Shown here: positions 8,942-18,775 of the stretch, in pieces
Layout of the letters: each line of letters starts with the position of its first letter
Position numbering within the stretch: the first letter of the stretch is position 1
Origin: Bacteroidaceae bacterium
GTDB lineage: Bacteria > Bacteroidota > Bacteroidia > Bacteroidales > Bacteroidaceae
Reading direction: 5' to 3'
NCBI GenBank assembly: GCA_900769465.1
Contig: CAAGGT010000006.1
Span: 1 to 63,830 of the forward strand
DNA length: 63,830 nucleotides
Notes under the pieces: model-generated
Told to the model about the DNA's origin: nothing
Seen by the model: the letters and a program-made list of their open reading frames with translations, nothing else
Databases searched by the model: none
Position numbers and translations under genes: made by a program

Positions 8942-10246
8942 TTAAACATTAGATCTCAAATCAAAGAATTTGACAACCTTACGGCTCATTGGCGGCATCT
9001 GCAGGCGCGAAATCAACTCTGCCGACTCGAATTTTATATCCGGAGCAACCCTCACCTTTGAGCGGAATATGTCCTTTATCTGCTTTATGAATGTTTCGGT
9101 ATGGTTGTTGCTACCGATGCGAATCTGTATCTGGTCGGTACCCAATGAGTTGGTGAACACCTCTACAATGTAGTTGTCGACATCGGGTATGTTGTCAAGA
9201 ATGTCAAAGAGTATGGGAGGGTATATTGTCGTACCCTTGAACTTTATCATTTGTCCCTTGCGGCCGATGACTGAACTCAAACGGGCACTGTTCCTGCCGC
9301 ATTTGCAAGGCTCACTCATACGGATGCATATGTCTCCGGTCTTGAAACGCAGGAGCGGCATACCCTCTACACCGATGGTCGTTATTGTGACCTCGCCCGG
9401 TTCTCCATCCTTGACTGGGTTATTGTTGTCGTCGAGCAATTCCACGATGATAAGGTCCGATGGTATGTGCCCACCTTGATGCATGCAGCACTCTGTAAAT
9501 GATGTCTGCATCTCTGTCGATGCGTATGTCGAGTACAATTCCAGTTCAGGCCACTTTTCATTTATTTTCTTGCCTAGCGTAGTCAGCTCACCATCGGGTG
9601 TGCGCAATGCTTCGCCAATACAGATGGCGCGTTTCAGGTTCGAGCTATTGTAGTCTATGCCGTGATTCTCGGCAAACTCAATCATCTTTGTAAGGAACGA
9701 TGGAACCACCATACATACCGTAGACTTGACACGCTTGACTGTGTCCCATTGCAGCTCGGGGATTCCGTTGCCCACGCGTACGATTCCGCAACCAAGTTCG
9801 CGCGCTCCCATAAAGTATGCCAGACCGGCCATGAAGCGGCGGTCAATGGTTGTCATCAGCTGCATCACATCCTCCTTCTTGCAGCCCGCCATTGTGAATG
9901 AGCTTGCCTCATTGTATGAGAGACGTTGCAGGTCGTTCTCGGTGAGTGCGAATGTCACCGGTTCGCCAAGTGTTCCCGATGTTGTCACATAGTCAATCAC
10001 CTCAACAGGGTCCACGCACAGGAATTCGGTATTATGCTTTTGCAAATCCTGCTTCGATGTGGTAGGAATCTTTAGAAGGTCCTCGAGCGTGCTGATTTCC
10101 TTTATGTCGATATTGTGTTCTGCAAACATCCGTTTGTAGTATGCCGAATGTTGTGCGAGGTATTCCAGAGTCTCTTTCAATCTCGCTTCCTGAAACTCCT
10201 TTATTTCAGAAGCTTCCTTGTAATGAAGGTTAATGTCCTTTATCAT
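8942..10246 (-). CDS. AMP-dependent ligase, phenylacetate-CoA-ligase-like (aryl acid activation)
   Basis: A 434-residue member of the PaaK-like branch of ANL adenylating enzymes, predicted to activate the aryl starter acid (4-coumarate or a derivative) for loading on an acyl carrier protein or CoA. Visible motifs: the P-loop-like YVTTSGTLGEP near residue 86, the acyl-adenylate motif YSTYASTEMQT near 243, RFKTGD near 306 and a CKCGRNSAR zinc-knuckle-like turn, as in PaaK. The C-terminal lid domain is present. The start overlaps the C45 gene by 17 bases, so translation is likely coupled. In aryl polyene and flexirubin clusters an AMP-ligase of this sort is a fixed member. Substrate choice is inferred from the ammonia-lyase at the head of the operon. 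Confidence 0.85.
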   Translation of the reverse strand: MIKDINLHYKEASEIKEFQEARLKETLEYLAQHSAYYKRMFAEHNIDIKEISTLEDLLKIPTTSKQDLQKHNTEFLCVDPVEVIDYVTTSGTLGEPVTFALTENDLQRLSYNEASSFTMAGCKKEDVMQLMTTIDRRFMAGLAYFMGARELGCGIVRVGNGIPELQWDTVKRVKSTVCMVVPSFLTKMIEFAENHGIDYNSSNLKRAICIGEALRTPDGELTTLGKKINEKWPELELYSTYASTEMQTSFTECCMHQGGHIPSDLIIVELLDDNNNPVKDGEPGEVTITTIGVEGMPLLRFKTGDICIRMSEPCKCGRNSARLSSVIGRKGQMIKFKGTTIYPPILFDILDNIPDVDNYIVEVFTNSLGTDQIQIRIGSNNHTETFIKQIKDIFRSKVRVAPDIKFESAELISRLQMPPMSRKVVKFFDLRSNV

Positions 10247-11921
10247 ATTGCTTGATTTTATTTAGAATATCGTCCTTTTCGTTCATTCTTGGGATTTCCA
10301 AAGATACCGCTTTTCTCCAATATCTGATGGCTTGGTCGTGGTTATTTCTTGAAAGTTCATAGTCACCAACCACATTGTATACCTGAAAATAGTTGGGGTT
10401 GTTGTCAATGAAACTGCCTATAAATTCCTGTGACAATGTATGTTTCTTCTTTATGGCAGCTGTGATTTCCCTGTACTGTTCCCTGTAACGGCACACGGCG
10501 GCATACTCTTTGTCCAATGCTGCACTGTCTGCCGCAATGTTTGCCTCCTCTATGACCTTAGTGCAGGCTATGTGTGGTTTGGTGTTGAATATGCTGTCCA
10601 GGTCATAACATACATATTCGCCCAATTGCCATGGAGATGTTGAAACCCAGAAACGCAGCTCTTCGGGTTGGAACACTACTGAATGGTGCGCGATGAACTG
10701 GTTGAGAGCCTTTTCGTTGCTCAAACCAATGTCTTCGTTACCCTTGCCGTATCTGTTCCTCAGAATCATTGCTGCATCATCCGCATTCAGTGGCGAGTGT
10801 CCGCTTATGAGTTCGTTCAGGCGCTCGTGTCTGTATGGGCTGTCGCTTGTGGCAATGTTTGAAATGTTGTGTTCATCTGTGCTGAACGCGTCGGACTGGT
10901 AGTGGTTTGTACAAAGGATGCGGTCCTTGTCACTCTCAAAGAGGGCTATCTTCTCGGGAGTCTTTTCAATGATTGCAGCCTTGCCGTCGACAGCCGAACC
11001 TATCAGCAGTGACTCAGATACAAAGGTCTTGTGCTGTCTTGCTATGTTGTAGGCTTCATCTATGTTGGAAGCATACTGCAGTATTTCCCTGGCCAATAGT
11101 GATATTGGCATTGCCGATGATGTGGGGATTGCTCCTTTGGCGGCGTTGATGGTGACGGTGAGTCCTTTCTCGTTCATACCCGAGAGGACACCCATCATGC
11201 CCGGCCAGGATACCGATGCGAAACGATAACCCTGTGCTGGTTCAACAAACAGAATTATCTTGTTCTTTGCGAACTCGTCACCTACATAAAAGTCGAAATT
11301 GCGTCCAATGATGAGGTTGCCGTCCTCGCTGTCGCTGTTCCAACAGGCAAATGATGAACAGCCTACAAGCATATATTCCTGCATGGCGTGTCCAATATCG
11401 TGCGCAGCATGGTAATTCAACTGCCTGCCATAGGGCGAACCGTAGGAGTTGTACTCGTCGGTGCATGAGAGTGATACGGCATATATCTCCTCACGATACT
11501 CCAGGGGGATATGTCTTGCCATATCGCCATTGAAAATGACAATCAGCTTGTGAAGGAATTCCACCCACAAGTCCGATGGGACAATCTCGTGTATCTGCTC
11601 AACGAAAACGTCCTCTTGATATTTCAACAGTCCTTTGCTCAAAAGGCCATAGATGGCTCCACGTTCCAACGGCTCACCGGTGATGTGTGCCTCCCACAGG
11701 CCGTGCTTGTTGAGCAACAGATGGTTGTCGCCGCATACTTTCAGGGAGTCCTCGTCCACCGACAGCTCATATTTGCCCAGGTCAATCTCGGCTTGTGGCT
11801 CAAGTGCATCGGCCTTGCAGTAGAGATACACTCCAATGATGAACGATATGACAATCACTGCCATTGGCAAAGCCACCAGTGTGAGCAATGTTATCTTTAT
11901 TATTTTACCAATCTTACGCAT
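10230..11921 (-). CDS. Membrane-anchored C45 / acyl-CoA:6-APA acyltransferase-like Ntn hydrolase
   Basis: A 563-residue protein with one N-terminal membrane segment (about 8-34) followed by a large extracytoplasmic domain of the AAT/C45 Ntn-hydrolase family. The likely nucleophile is Cys188 in the context LVG-CSSFACWNSD, which matches the Gly-Cys autoprocessing site of the isopenicillin N acyltransferase fold; GRNFDF and GVLSGMNEKGLTVTINA are further family stretches. The C-terminal 100 residues contain TPR-like helices (YFQVYNVVGDYELSRNNHDQ). Members of this family recur in Bacteroidetes pigment clusters, where a role in acyl transfer to or from the polyene is plausible but, as far as I know, not shown. 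It overlaps the oxidoreductase gene before it by 8 bases. Confidence 0.8.
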   Translation of the reverse strand: MRKIGKIIKITLLTLVALPMAVIVISFIIGVYLYCKADALEPQAEIDLGKYELSVDEDSLKVCGDNHLLLNKHGLWEAHITGEPLERGAIYGLLSKGLLKYQEDVFVEQIHEIVPSDLWVEFLHKLIVIFNGDMARHIPLEYREEIYAVSLSCTDEYNSYGSPYGRQLNYHAAHDIGHAMQEYMLVGCSSFACWNSDSEDGNLIIGRNFDFYVGDEFAKNKIILFVEPAQGYRFASVSWPGMMGVLSGMNEKGLTVTINAAKGAIPTSSAMPISLLAREILQYASNIDEAYNIARQHKTFVSESLLIGSAVDGKAAIIEKTPEKIALFESDKDRILCTNHYQSDAFSTDEHNISNIATSDSPYRHERLNELISGHSPLNADDAAMILRNRYGKGNEDIGLSNEKALNQFIAHHSVVFQPEELRFWVSTSPWQLGEYVCYDLDSIFNTKPHIACTKVIEEANIAADSAALDKEYAAVCRYREQYREITAAIKKKHTLSQEFIGSFIDNNPNYFQVYNVVGDYELSRNNHDQAIRYWRKAVSLEIPRMNEKDDILNKIKQYDKGH

Positions 11922-13407
11922 TTCCTATCTTTTTAGACAAGTATTCGATTCCCAGAATCTCGGAACAGGTTACAGTTGATGATATTGTTGTACCGAGACA
12001 TCCGTGTATGTTGATGTTCTGTCCTGCAAGCAACAGGTTTGATATTCTGGTCCTTGCGGGGAATTGTGTCACCATCGGGTTGCGGCAATCCTTTACAATC
12101 CCGTATGCGCTGCCTTGTGGCGTTGCCGTGTAGTCCCTGTATGTGAGTGGAGTGGCTGTATGCACCTTGTCAATATGGTTGCGAAGCTGTGGGTAGAACT
12201 GGCTGGTAAAATCAATCACGGCCTCGCTGAAACGGCACTTGAACTCCTTGTACTCCTCGCCTCGGTGCCCGATTCTCGTATCTTCCCATTTGATGTAATC
12301 GGAATACGGGACAGGTGTCAGCAGTGTGACCACATTCGTGTATTCACTTGTGTGGCTGGGCTGCATACATAACAGGGTAGAGGGAATATTGTATCCCTTG
12401 TAATCGCCGTCAGTTGCCCATACGTCGGGGTTGTTGAACAGGTAATGGTTCTGGTTAACATACTTCAGGCTGTTCGGCTTGAGCAACAGGTATGTCGTGA
12501 AAAGTCCATATGTGTTCGCCAACGAATTGATTCTTGTGAAAAAGGCTTTCTTGTAGACAGTGTTGTTCTCGAGCATTGCGAATGTGACAGAGGGGTGTAA
12601 TGATGATATGAAGTTGACCGCTTCCATCCTTTCACCGGTCTGCAACTCCACGCATTTGACCTTGTCGGCATCCAGATGTATCTTTGACACCTTTGCGTTG
12701 AGGATTACTTCGCCGCCGTTTTCCTTTATTTTCTCTACAAGCAGGTCTGCTATCTGCTGTGAACCATCGGCAAAGGCATATGCTCCCTGTATGTTCGAGT
12801 GGGTAATCATTCCATACTCATAGAGCGAGGTGGTCAATTTGTCACCTGCAAAAAGACCGCAATTACCGGCAAGGACATTCCTCAATTTGCTGTTGTTGAT
12901 GTACTTGCAGATGCTTTCGTATGCCGATGTCGAGAAGTATTCCACGCCGCCGTTAGATATTCGTCCCTCTTTGAGGATTGACGGTGAAATAAGTTCGCCC
13001 ACGTTCTTCATTTGTCGGCAGAATTCGGGAAGGTTTTCCCTCTCCTCGGGGAATTGCTCCGCAAGGGTGTCGATGAATCTCTCATAGCCCATTGCGTGAC
13101 GGTAGCTTGTGCCGTCACTGAAATGGAAATGGTCGAAACCTGTCTCATCCAGTCTCTGCATATGCAACCTGTCGATAATGCCGAAATATTTGAAATACTG
13201 ATGCATAATCTCGCCTTCGTCAAGGCTGCCTACATAGTGCATTCCGGTGTCAAGAGTGCGCCCGTTGCGCTTGAATGACTGCAGACAGCCACCAATTACG
13301 CTGTGCTGTTCGAGCAGGCATACACTCAAACCCTCCTTGCTGAGCATTGCACCGCAAGTAAGTCCTCCCAGACCACCTCCAATAATTATTACATCATATT
13401 TTTTCAT
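11914..13407 (-). CDS. CrtI/retinol-saturase-like FAD-dependent oxidoreductase
   Basis: A 497-residue flavoprotein of the phytoene desaturase / all-trans-retinol saturase group. The N-terminus has the dinucleotide motif IIIGGGLGGLTCG and the LLEQHSVIGGCLQSF segment; the C-terminal LLAGQNINIHGCLGTTISS matches the second FAD motif. Such enzymes oxidise or isomerise long conjugated chains, which suits a polyene pathway, and homologues occur in flexirubin-type clusters. Whether it acts on the polyene chain or on the aryl head group is not visible from the sequence. Translation is probably coupled to the upstream fusion gene (14-base overlap) and the downstream C45 gene (8-base overlap). Confidence 0.85.
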   Translation of the reverse strand: MKKYDVIIIGGGLGGLTCGAMLSKEGLSVCLLEQHSVIGGCLQSFKRNGRTLDTGMHYVGSLDEGEIMHQYFKYFGIIDRLHMQRLDETGFDHFHFSDGTSYRHAMGYERFIDTLAEQFPEERENLPEFCRQMKNVGELISPSILKEGRISNGGVEYFSTSAYESICKYINNSKLRNVLAGNCGLFAGDKLTTSLYEYGMITHSNIQGAYAFADGSQQIADLLVEKIKENGGEVILNAKVSKIHLDADKVKCVELQTGERMEAVNFISSLHPSVTFAMLENNTVYKKAFFTRINSLANTYGLFTTYLLLKPNSLKYVNQNHYLFNNPDVWATDGDYKGYNIPSTLLCMQPSHTSEYTNVVTLLTPVPYSDYIKWEDTRIGHRGEEYKEFKCRFSEAVIDFTSQFYPQLRNHIDKVHTATPLTYRDYTATPQGSAYGIVKDCRNPMVTQFPARTRISNLLLAGQNINIHGCLGTTISSTVTCSEILGIEYLSKKIGNA

Positions 13408-16400
13408 TGCTGTTCTTGGTCAAAATGTATAGTGTTTCGGAACTGTCCTTGTCGCATTGTCGCACTTTGATACTCATATTGTTCTTCTTTGCAAGTTCCC
13501 TCATCCATTCGGCGCTCACAAAACAGAGCTGTTCCGTTGTCTTGTTGAACTTGAGTATCTTTGTCGACCAAACCTCGGTCTGTTCTATCTTGTTGTGTGT
13601 CTCGGTTCTTGAGGCATCACCGTCCCTCACCACAATGAAACCGTTCTCGGTGAGGCTGCCGATGGCACGCTCAAGGATTGATTCCTGTGACTCCTTGTCA
13701 ACATAGTGAAGGCTGTCGTTGAACAGGATTACGTCCGACTTGGGAATTTGTACCTTGCACATGTCGCCACACTGGAATCGGACATTCGCCTTCTTGCACA
13801 GGAACGAGTTCTGTGCTATCTCAATCTTGTCATTATCGTAATCGATACCCAGGACACTCCTCTCGGACGAGAGCAGTCCCAGCATGAATACCATCTGGCC
13901 ATATCCACATCCCACATCAGTAATGGTTGCATTTCGTGGGGTGAGCCTGTCCCACAGGTCGTAATATCCGTCGATGCGGCATTTGATACGCATATACCAC
14001 TCAAGGACGGGGCCTTTGTATGTGTAGTTCTTTATGATAGCATTCCTGAAGTAGGCATCACTTGTCCTTCCCAGGTCGTCCTTGAGAATCCTGTATTGCT
14101 CGACATACCACTTTCTTATATTCTTTGCCTGCTCCTGATATGTATTGCCGAACGATGTGTCGCCATATTTTATGCGTTGCATTGTCCTTGTGGCAATGAT
14201 ACCCGATTTGATGTAGAATCCCTGTTTCTTTGCCGAAACCTGTCCTGCACCATAGATCAGCATAGGGACAATATCGAGTTTCAGCAATTGCGCCAGGTAG
14301 AATGCTCCTTTGTGGAAACGCTGTATGGAACAGTCGGCCGAACGTGTACCCTCGGGGAATACGATGACCGAATATCCTTCGTTCACACGCTCCTGCACCC
14401 TTTCGGCCAGTGCTTCATAACCGTCGGCCGAGTGGTGGAAATCGGCATATTTCACAATCCACCCGAAGAATGGCGAGTTCCATACCCAACTGTTTGTCAC
14501 CATTACTACTTTGGGAGTAGTGGACAATAACAACAGGATATCGATGAACGACTGGTGGTTCGCGATGATTACGGCCGGCTTGTCGAATTTCTCGCCGTAT
14601 GGGTTTTGGCGCACCGTGCGCACCGTTATCATTGTGGCAAGGAATGTACGTGTAAAGCGGTAGATGAGCTTGTGGAACAACAGTTTCTTTGTTGTGCGCT
14701 TCAATGGCAGAGCCATCAGTATAAGTGTGTATATCTGCGACATTATGCAACCGAGCAGGAAGTATACAAAGCAATATATTGTGTTCAGTATAATGCCCAA
14801 TGTGTATGGGAAGCCGCCTTTCTCAGTTTGCGATGTCACAAGCAACCTGAACAGCATTGGCTGTACGGTATATGATACAAGCACTACAATGCTCAATCCA
14901 AGCACCGATATGAGTGCGATGGATTTGAGTGCGGGATGCTCGGCGAATATTAGCACGCCCATACCCACAATGGCTGTGAAAGCCGAGAAGAATATTGCGG
15001 TCTTGTGTGAGGCGAGAACCTTCCTGCCGTTCTTGTATTCCTGCAGCAGGCCATCCATGATGAATATGCTGAAGTCGTCTCCAATACCGAATATGAATGT
15101 CGCAAGGATAATGTTGACAATGTTGAACTTGATGTCAAAGACAGCCATCATACCAAGTATTATCACCCAGCTTATTGCCATTGGCAGGAATGTGAGCAGA
15201 GTCAGCTCTATTCGGCCATAAGAGATTAGCAGGGCAATGAATACAATGAGCGATGATACAAGCAGGATGTAGTTGAAATCATCGCTTGTCGATTCCACCA
15301 TCTTTGACGAGAAATATCCTCGGTCAATGATTGCTGTATTGGGCAGCTTGTCTATCACGTCATATATCTCGGCCTTCTGTTCTTCGTCAATGGAAACCTG
15401 GCTCAAGACAGATATGTAGTTGCCCGGTGAACTTACCCATTCCGAAACGACCGGCACATCGCCAATCTCATCCTTTGAATACCTGCATACAGAAAACTCC
15501 TTTGTCAATAGCTCCTCAAAACGGGCAAAGGCACTGCTCTTGAATCCGCATTCAACGGCCGCATCCTTGATATGCAGCAACGTCTCCTCACGGTTCAGGT
15601 CCCAGAATTTATTCCATCTGTCAATGCGTGCCTGCTGTTCTGCCGGTGAAACGACAAAGTCGCTTACCATGACAGCCTCCTTTATCTTTCCATCCAGTAT
15701 GTAGTTCTCAAGCAAAGCCTCCAACTCGGCATATTCTCCTGTCAGGCTGTCGACATTGCTGTTGCCGGTTACTATATATACGTCCTTGCTGTTGTCACCA
15801 AAAATGGTTGCAGAACGCTTCTCGGCCTCGGCTATGTGTTCCGGCATGTAGTTTATGTTCAACATGTTGTCGTCGAACTTCACGTCGCGGTAGAAGAACA
15901 ATGCAGCGACGGTTATCAGGATGATGGGCAGTACAACCCATTTGTTTCCGTCATATCTGTAGCCCACAATGCGCTCAATGCCTTTGAGCAACCGGCTTTT
16001 CTTTGTAGTGTCGAATCCGTTGAGGAAATGTGGCAGGAACACAAGGCTGAATATTGTGGTTCCTATGAGGGTGAAGACCGAGAACAGGCCCATATCCTGC
16101 AACAATGGCGATGATGTGAACATCAGTGCCGCGAAGGCTCCAATGGTTGTGAAACAACCTATTGTGAGTGGCATTGTCAGTTCTTCGATAATCTCTTTTG
16201 GTGATGAACTGTTGTTCAAGTGCGACACTATGTGGATGGAGTAGCTGAGAGCAATTCCCAGAACCACACTTCCTGCACCTAATGCAATGGCTGAAATCTC
16301 GCCCTGTACCAGCCAGACCATTGCCAGTGCAAAGAGTGCGCCGAAGATGGGTGGGATTATTATGAGGGGTATTGACCTTTTGTTGCGGAACGACAGGAAA

Positions 16401-17230
16401 ATGACCAGAATGATGAACAACATTGCAATGCTGAGGATTGTAGTCGTGTCATGCTTTATCTGTCGCGCATTGTATACTGCAACAATTGGTCCGCCAATGC
16501 AGTCGATGCTTACGCCATCAGTCTCGGCAATACGTTCAGCTCTCTCGAGTCCGTCAACAAGCAGGGCATTGTCTCCAGTATTACCAAATCCGTTGCTTGG
16601 CTGTATGAACATGAGCATGGTGGTGAGGTCGCTGTTGAACAGCCTGCCGTCATATATCTCATACTGCACGTCGGGGTTGAACTGTTCGAACTTTTGCAAA
16701 AGATGAGTGCCGATGTTCAGGGGGTCCTGCATGATTACATCACCAATGAACATACCCGATGGCGATATCTGCAGATTGTATGCTTTCTCCACAGATTTTC
16801 TTATACCATCTTCCGTTACCTTATTTTCAAGATTCACGAAATCTTCATCAGTGAGAAAAATTGGCAGGTTGTCATATATGAACCTGGTACACTTGCCAAT
16901 CATCTCCTCGTCGGCATAGGCTGTAACGGAACTTATGAGACCACCGTCAATGAGAGGGGTGATCTCCGCCTCAAATGTCTCGGCCGATGCTATTATGCTC
17001 TCGGGGTCTTCACCGTTGAGCATGACGATGATCTTGTCCTTTACTGCAACATTCTCAAATGTGGCATTCTTCTTCTCGTCGGTACTGTTGAAGAAATTCG
17101 TGATATTCTCTTGCAATGATATCTGTGTGGCAAGGAGTGCGCACACTGACACCAACAGTACCAGAACTGTATAGAATACGACCTTATGCTTGTCGAACCA
17201 ATCGTATATGTTTATAAAAAATCTGCTCAT
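13394..17230 (-). CDS. Trifunctional fusion: MMPL/RND exporter + lysophospholipid acyltransferase + SAM methyltransferase
   Basis: A 1278-residue protein with three parts in one frame. Residues 1-800 form an RND/MMPL transporter: first TM at 17-36, a large periplasmic loop, TM bundle at about 265-405, second lone TM near 435-450, second loop, TM bundle at 655-800. Residues about 810-1050 are an LPLAT domain with NHQSFID (HX4D, near 893) and FPEGTRS (near 959). Residues about 1080-1278 are a class I methyltransferase with DVGCGYGQM (near 1107). Separate MMPL and acyltransferase genes are standard in aryl polyene clusters; here the product could be acylated, methylated and exported by one polypeptide. 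The RefSeq naming system has, as I recall, a trifunctional family of this description. It starts by ATGA overlap with the glycosyltransferase gene. Confidence 0.9.
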   Translation of the reverse strand: MSRFFINIYDWFDKHKVVFYTVLVLLVSVCALLATQISLQENITNFFNSTDEKKNATFENVAVKDKIIVMLNGEDPESIIASAETFEAEITPLIDGGLISSVTAYADEEMIGKCTRFIYDNLPIFLTDEDFVNLENKVTEDGIRKSVEKAYNLQISPSGMFIGDVIMQDPLNIGTHLLQKFEQFNPDVQYEIYDGRLFNSDLTTMLMFIQPSNGFGNTGDNALLVDGLERAERIAETDGVSIDCIGGPIVAVYNARQIKHDTTTILSIAMLFIILVIFLSFRNKRSIPLIIIPPIFGALFALAMVWLVQGEISAIALGAGSVVLGIALSYSIHIVSHLNNSSSPKEIIEELTMPLTIGCFTTIGAFAALMFTSSPLLQDMGLFSVFTLIGTTIFSLVFLPHFLNGFDTTKKSRLLKGIERIVGYRYDGNKWVVLPIILITVAALFFYRDVKFDDNMLNINYMPEHIAEAEKRSATIFGDNSKDVYIVTGNSNVDSLTGEYAELEALLENYILDGKIKEAVMVSDFVVSPAEQQARIDRWNKFWDLNREETLLHIKDAAVECGFKSSAFARFEELLTKEFSVCRYSKDEIGDVPVVSEWVSSPGNYISVLSQVSIDEEQKAEIYDVIDKLPNTAIIDRGYFSSKMVESTSDDFNYILLVSSLIVFIALLISYGRIELTLLTFLPMAISWVIILGMMAVFDIKFNIVNIILATFIFGIGDDFSIFIMDGLLQEYKNGRKVLASHKTAIFFSAFTAIVGMGVLIFAEHPALKSIALISVLGLSIVVLVSYTVQPMLFRLLVTSQTEKGGFPYTLGIILNTIYCFVYFLLGCIMSQIYTLILMALPLKRTTKKLLFHKLIYRFTRTFLATMITVRTVRQNPYGEKFDKPAVIIANHQSFIDILLLLSTTPKVVMVTNSWVWNSPFFGWIVKYADFHHSADGYEALAERVQERVNEGYSVIVFPEGTRSADCSIQRFHKGAFYLAQLLKLDIVPMLIYGAGQVSAKKQGFYIKSGIIATRTMQRIKYGDTSFGNTYQEQAKNIRKWYVEQYRILKDDLGRTSDAYFRNAIIKNYTYKGPVLEWYMRIKCRIDGYYDLWDRLTPRNATITDVGCGYGQMVFMLGLLSSERSVLGIDYDNDKIEIAQNSFLCKKANVRFQCGDMCKVQIPKSDVILFNDSLHYVDKESQESILERAIGSLTENGFIVVRDGDASRTETHNKIEQTEVWSTKILKFNKTTEQLCFVSAEWMRELAKKNNMSIKVRQCDKDSSETLYILTKNSNEKI

Positions 17231-18411
17231 TTTCTACTTTTACGTTTACAAACTATCATTATCAGGAGCGCTGTGACAAACACGGTCAGCCCGGCAACGG
17301 TTGCAAAGACAAAGCTGCCCACTATGTATTGGTTAAGGCTTGAACCTATTGTGTCAAAGGAGATATTGTCTATGGAGAAGATGTTCTCCTTGCCAAGCAC
17401 TATTGAACCGGCAACCATACTGCCATATAGCAGAAACGGTATCATTGGCGGGATACTGATGTTCGAGAATACCAGTGTGACAATCTTGTTCAGCTTCATA
17501 AAGTGTGCCGCCACACCGGCGAATATCATCTGATATCCCCATATGGGTATTATGCCGCAGAATATACCCCATCCCATAGCAGCTGCCATACGCAGGTTGG
17601 AGTCCTTGCTGTGTATAATCTGTTCGTCAATGAACTTCTTTACATTTGCGGGTTTCAGGTGCCGCAAAAAGTTCCACGGGTAGTAGAACAACAGGGCATA
17701 GAGGACAAGTATGGTGTTCAGGATACTTATTCGGGTAAAGTCGCGCAAGGGCCTGAAATGCGATACACGCTCCTCTTCGGGCGGATAATAGACCTTGATG
17801 GGGACATTCTCCACGTTCACACCACGCCATGCAGCACGTACAATGATTTCCACCTCAAATTCATAACGTCTTGTTATAAGACGCACGTTCTGTAACTTGT
17901 CCAACGGATAGAGGCGGAACCCCGATTGTGTATCGGTAAGCTCCTGTCCTGTCTCTACCTTGTACCAGAAATTGGAGAATTTGTTGGCGAAGGTGTTCTT
18001 TGACGGCATGTTGTCTGCTGTCAGGTTACGCGCACCTATGAGCAGACTGTCGGGTACCTGTTCAATCCTCTGGATGAATACCGGGATGTCATCGGCATAA
18101 TGCTGTCCGTCGGAGTCTATTGTAATGGCATAGCGGTAGCCCCATTCATGGGCCTTGCCCAATCCCAGTTTCAAGGCGTGACCCTTTCCTTGGTTCTGGG
18201 TGTACTCTATGACTCTGATATCTTTTATGGTTGAGAGTACCTCCGATGTGTTGTCTGTTGAACCGTCATTCACGACGATGATGTCCTGTGCAAATTCCTT
18301 TACATCCTCTATTACCTTTGCAATGGTTGAGGAGTTGTTGTATGTGGGGATAAGCACAGCGCATTTCAACGCCTTCATCCTCTCCTTGTATGTCGTTGTA
18401 GTTCCGTTCAT
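17227..18411 (-). CDS. GT2 glycosyltransferase fused to a DUF2062 membrane domain
   Basis: A 394-residue protein. Residues about 15-235 are a GT-A fold of the DPM/GT2 type: AVLIPTYNN, VVNDGSTDNT and the metal-binding DSDGQHY (a DxD-type motif), then TDTQSGFRLYP. Residues about 260-394 are a DUF2062 domain with several membrane helices (MGWGIFCGIIPIWGYQMIFA). The start codon shares a base with the stop of the hotdog gene before it (TAATG), and the stop overlaps the MMPL fusion by four bases. An internal Met (MKALKCAVLIP, residue 12) is a possible alternative start. GT2 enzymes of this kind are regular members of aryl polyene clusters; the sugar and acceptor are unknown. Confidence 0.85.
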   Translation of the reverse strand: MNGTTTTYKERMKALKCAVLIPTYNNSSTIAKVIEDVKEFAQDIIVVNDGSTDNTSEVLSTIKDIRVIEYTQNQGKGHALKLGLGKAHEWGYRYAITIDSDGQHYADDIPVFIQRIEQVPDSLLIGARNLTADNMPSKNTFANKFSNFWYKVETGQELTDTQSGFRLYPLDKLQNVRLITRRYEFEVEIIVRAAWRGVNVENVPIKVYYPPEEERVSHFRPLRDFTRISILNTILVLYALLFYYPWNFLRHLKPANVKKFIDEQIIHSKDSNLRMAAAMGWGIFCGIIPIWGYQMIFAGVAAHFMKLNKIVTLVFSNISIPPMIPFLLYGSMVAGSIVLGKENIFSIDNISFDTIGSSLNQYIVGSFVFATVAGLTVFVTALLIMIVCKRKSRK

Positions 18412-18773
18412 TATCTTATATCGGCTCTTAATTTGAGGACTGCCTGCTGGTTGTCGCTTCTTTCAACCTGTGCCTTTATTTTGGTAGAATCGGTAATGCT
18501 GATATTTATGATTATGCCCAGATTATCCTCGGGTAACAGGGCCGATACATATTTGCACTCCTTTATTGCCGAGAAAAATATCTCTCGTTGCATAATCTTG
18601 CCTATACACTCTCTGATTATGGTCAGCGTGCAAACACCGGGTACAACCGCCTGTGCGGGGAAGTGTCCTTCGTATATGGGGTGTCCGGGCAATATCGTCA
18701 CTGTAATGGCATAGGAGTTCTCATCCTTCTGCTCAAGACTCTCTATCTTGTAAAAGTTTCCTTCCAAGCGCAT
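18411..18773 (-). CDS. FabZ/ApeI-like hotdog dehydratase subunit, catalytic Glu replaced
   Basis: A 120-residue hotdog-fold protein close to FabZ in pattern. The helix region reads EGHFPAQAVVPGVCTLTIIR: the catalytic His of GHFP and the P-G-V turn are present, but the acid that follows the His by 14 residues in FabZ (…PGVLxxE) is Thr here. It would supply the His half of a dehydratase active site. In the proteobacterial aryl polyene pathway two hotdog proteins (ApeI and ApeP) form a heteromeric dehydratase; this protein fits the ApeI position and the protein at 24416-24826 fits ApeP. It begins 2 bases after the LolA-like gene stop. Confidence 0.8.
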   Translation of the reverse strand: MRLEGNFYKIESLEQKDENSYAITVTILPGHPIYEGHFPAQAVVPGVCTLTIIRECIGKIMQREIFFSAIKECKYVSALLPEDNLGIIINISITDSTKIKAQVERSDNQQAVLKLRADIR

Positions 18774-18775
18774 AG

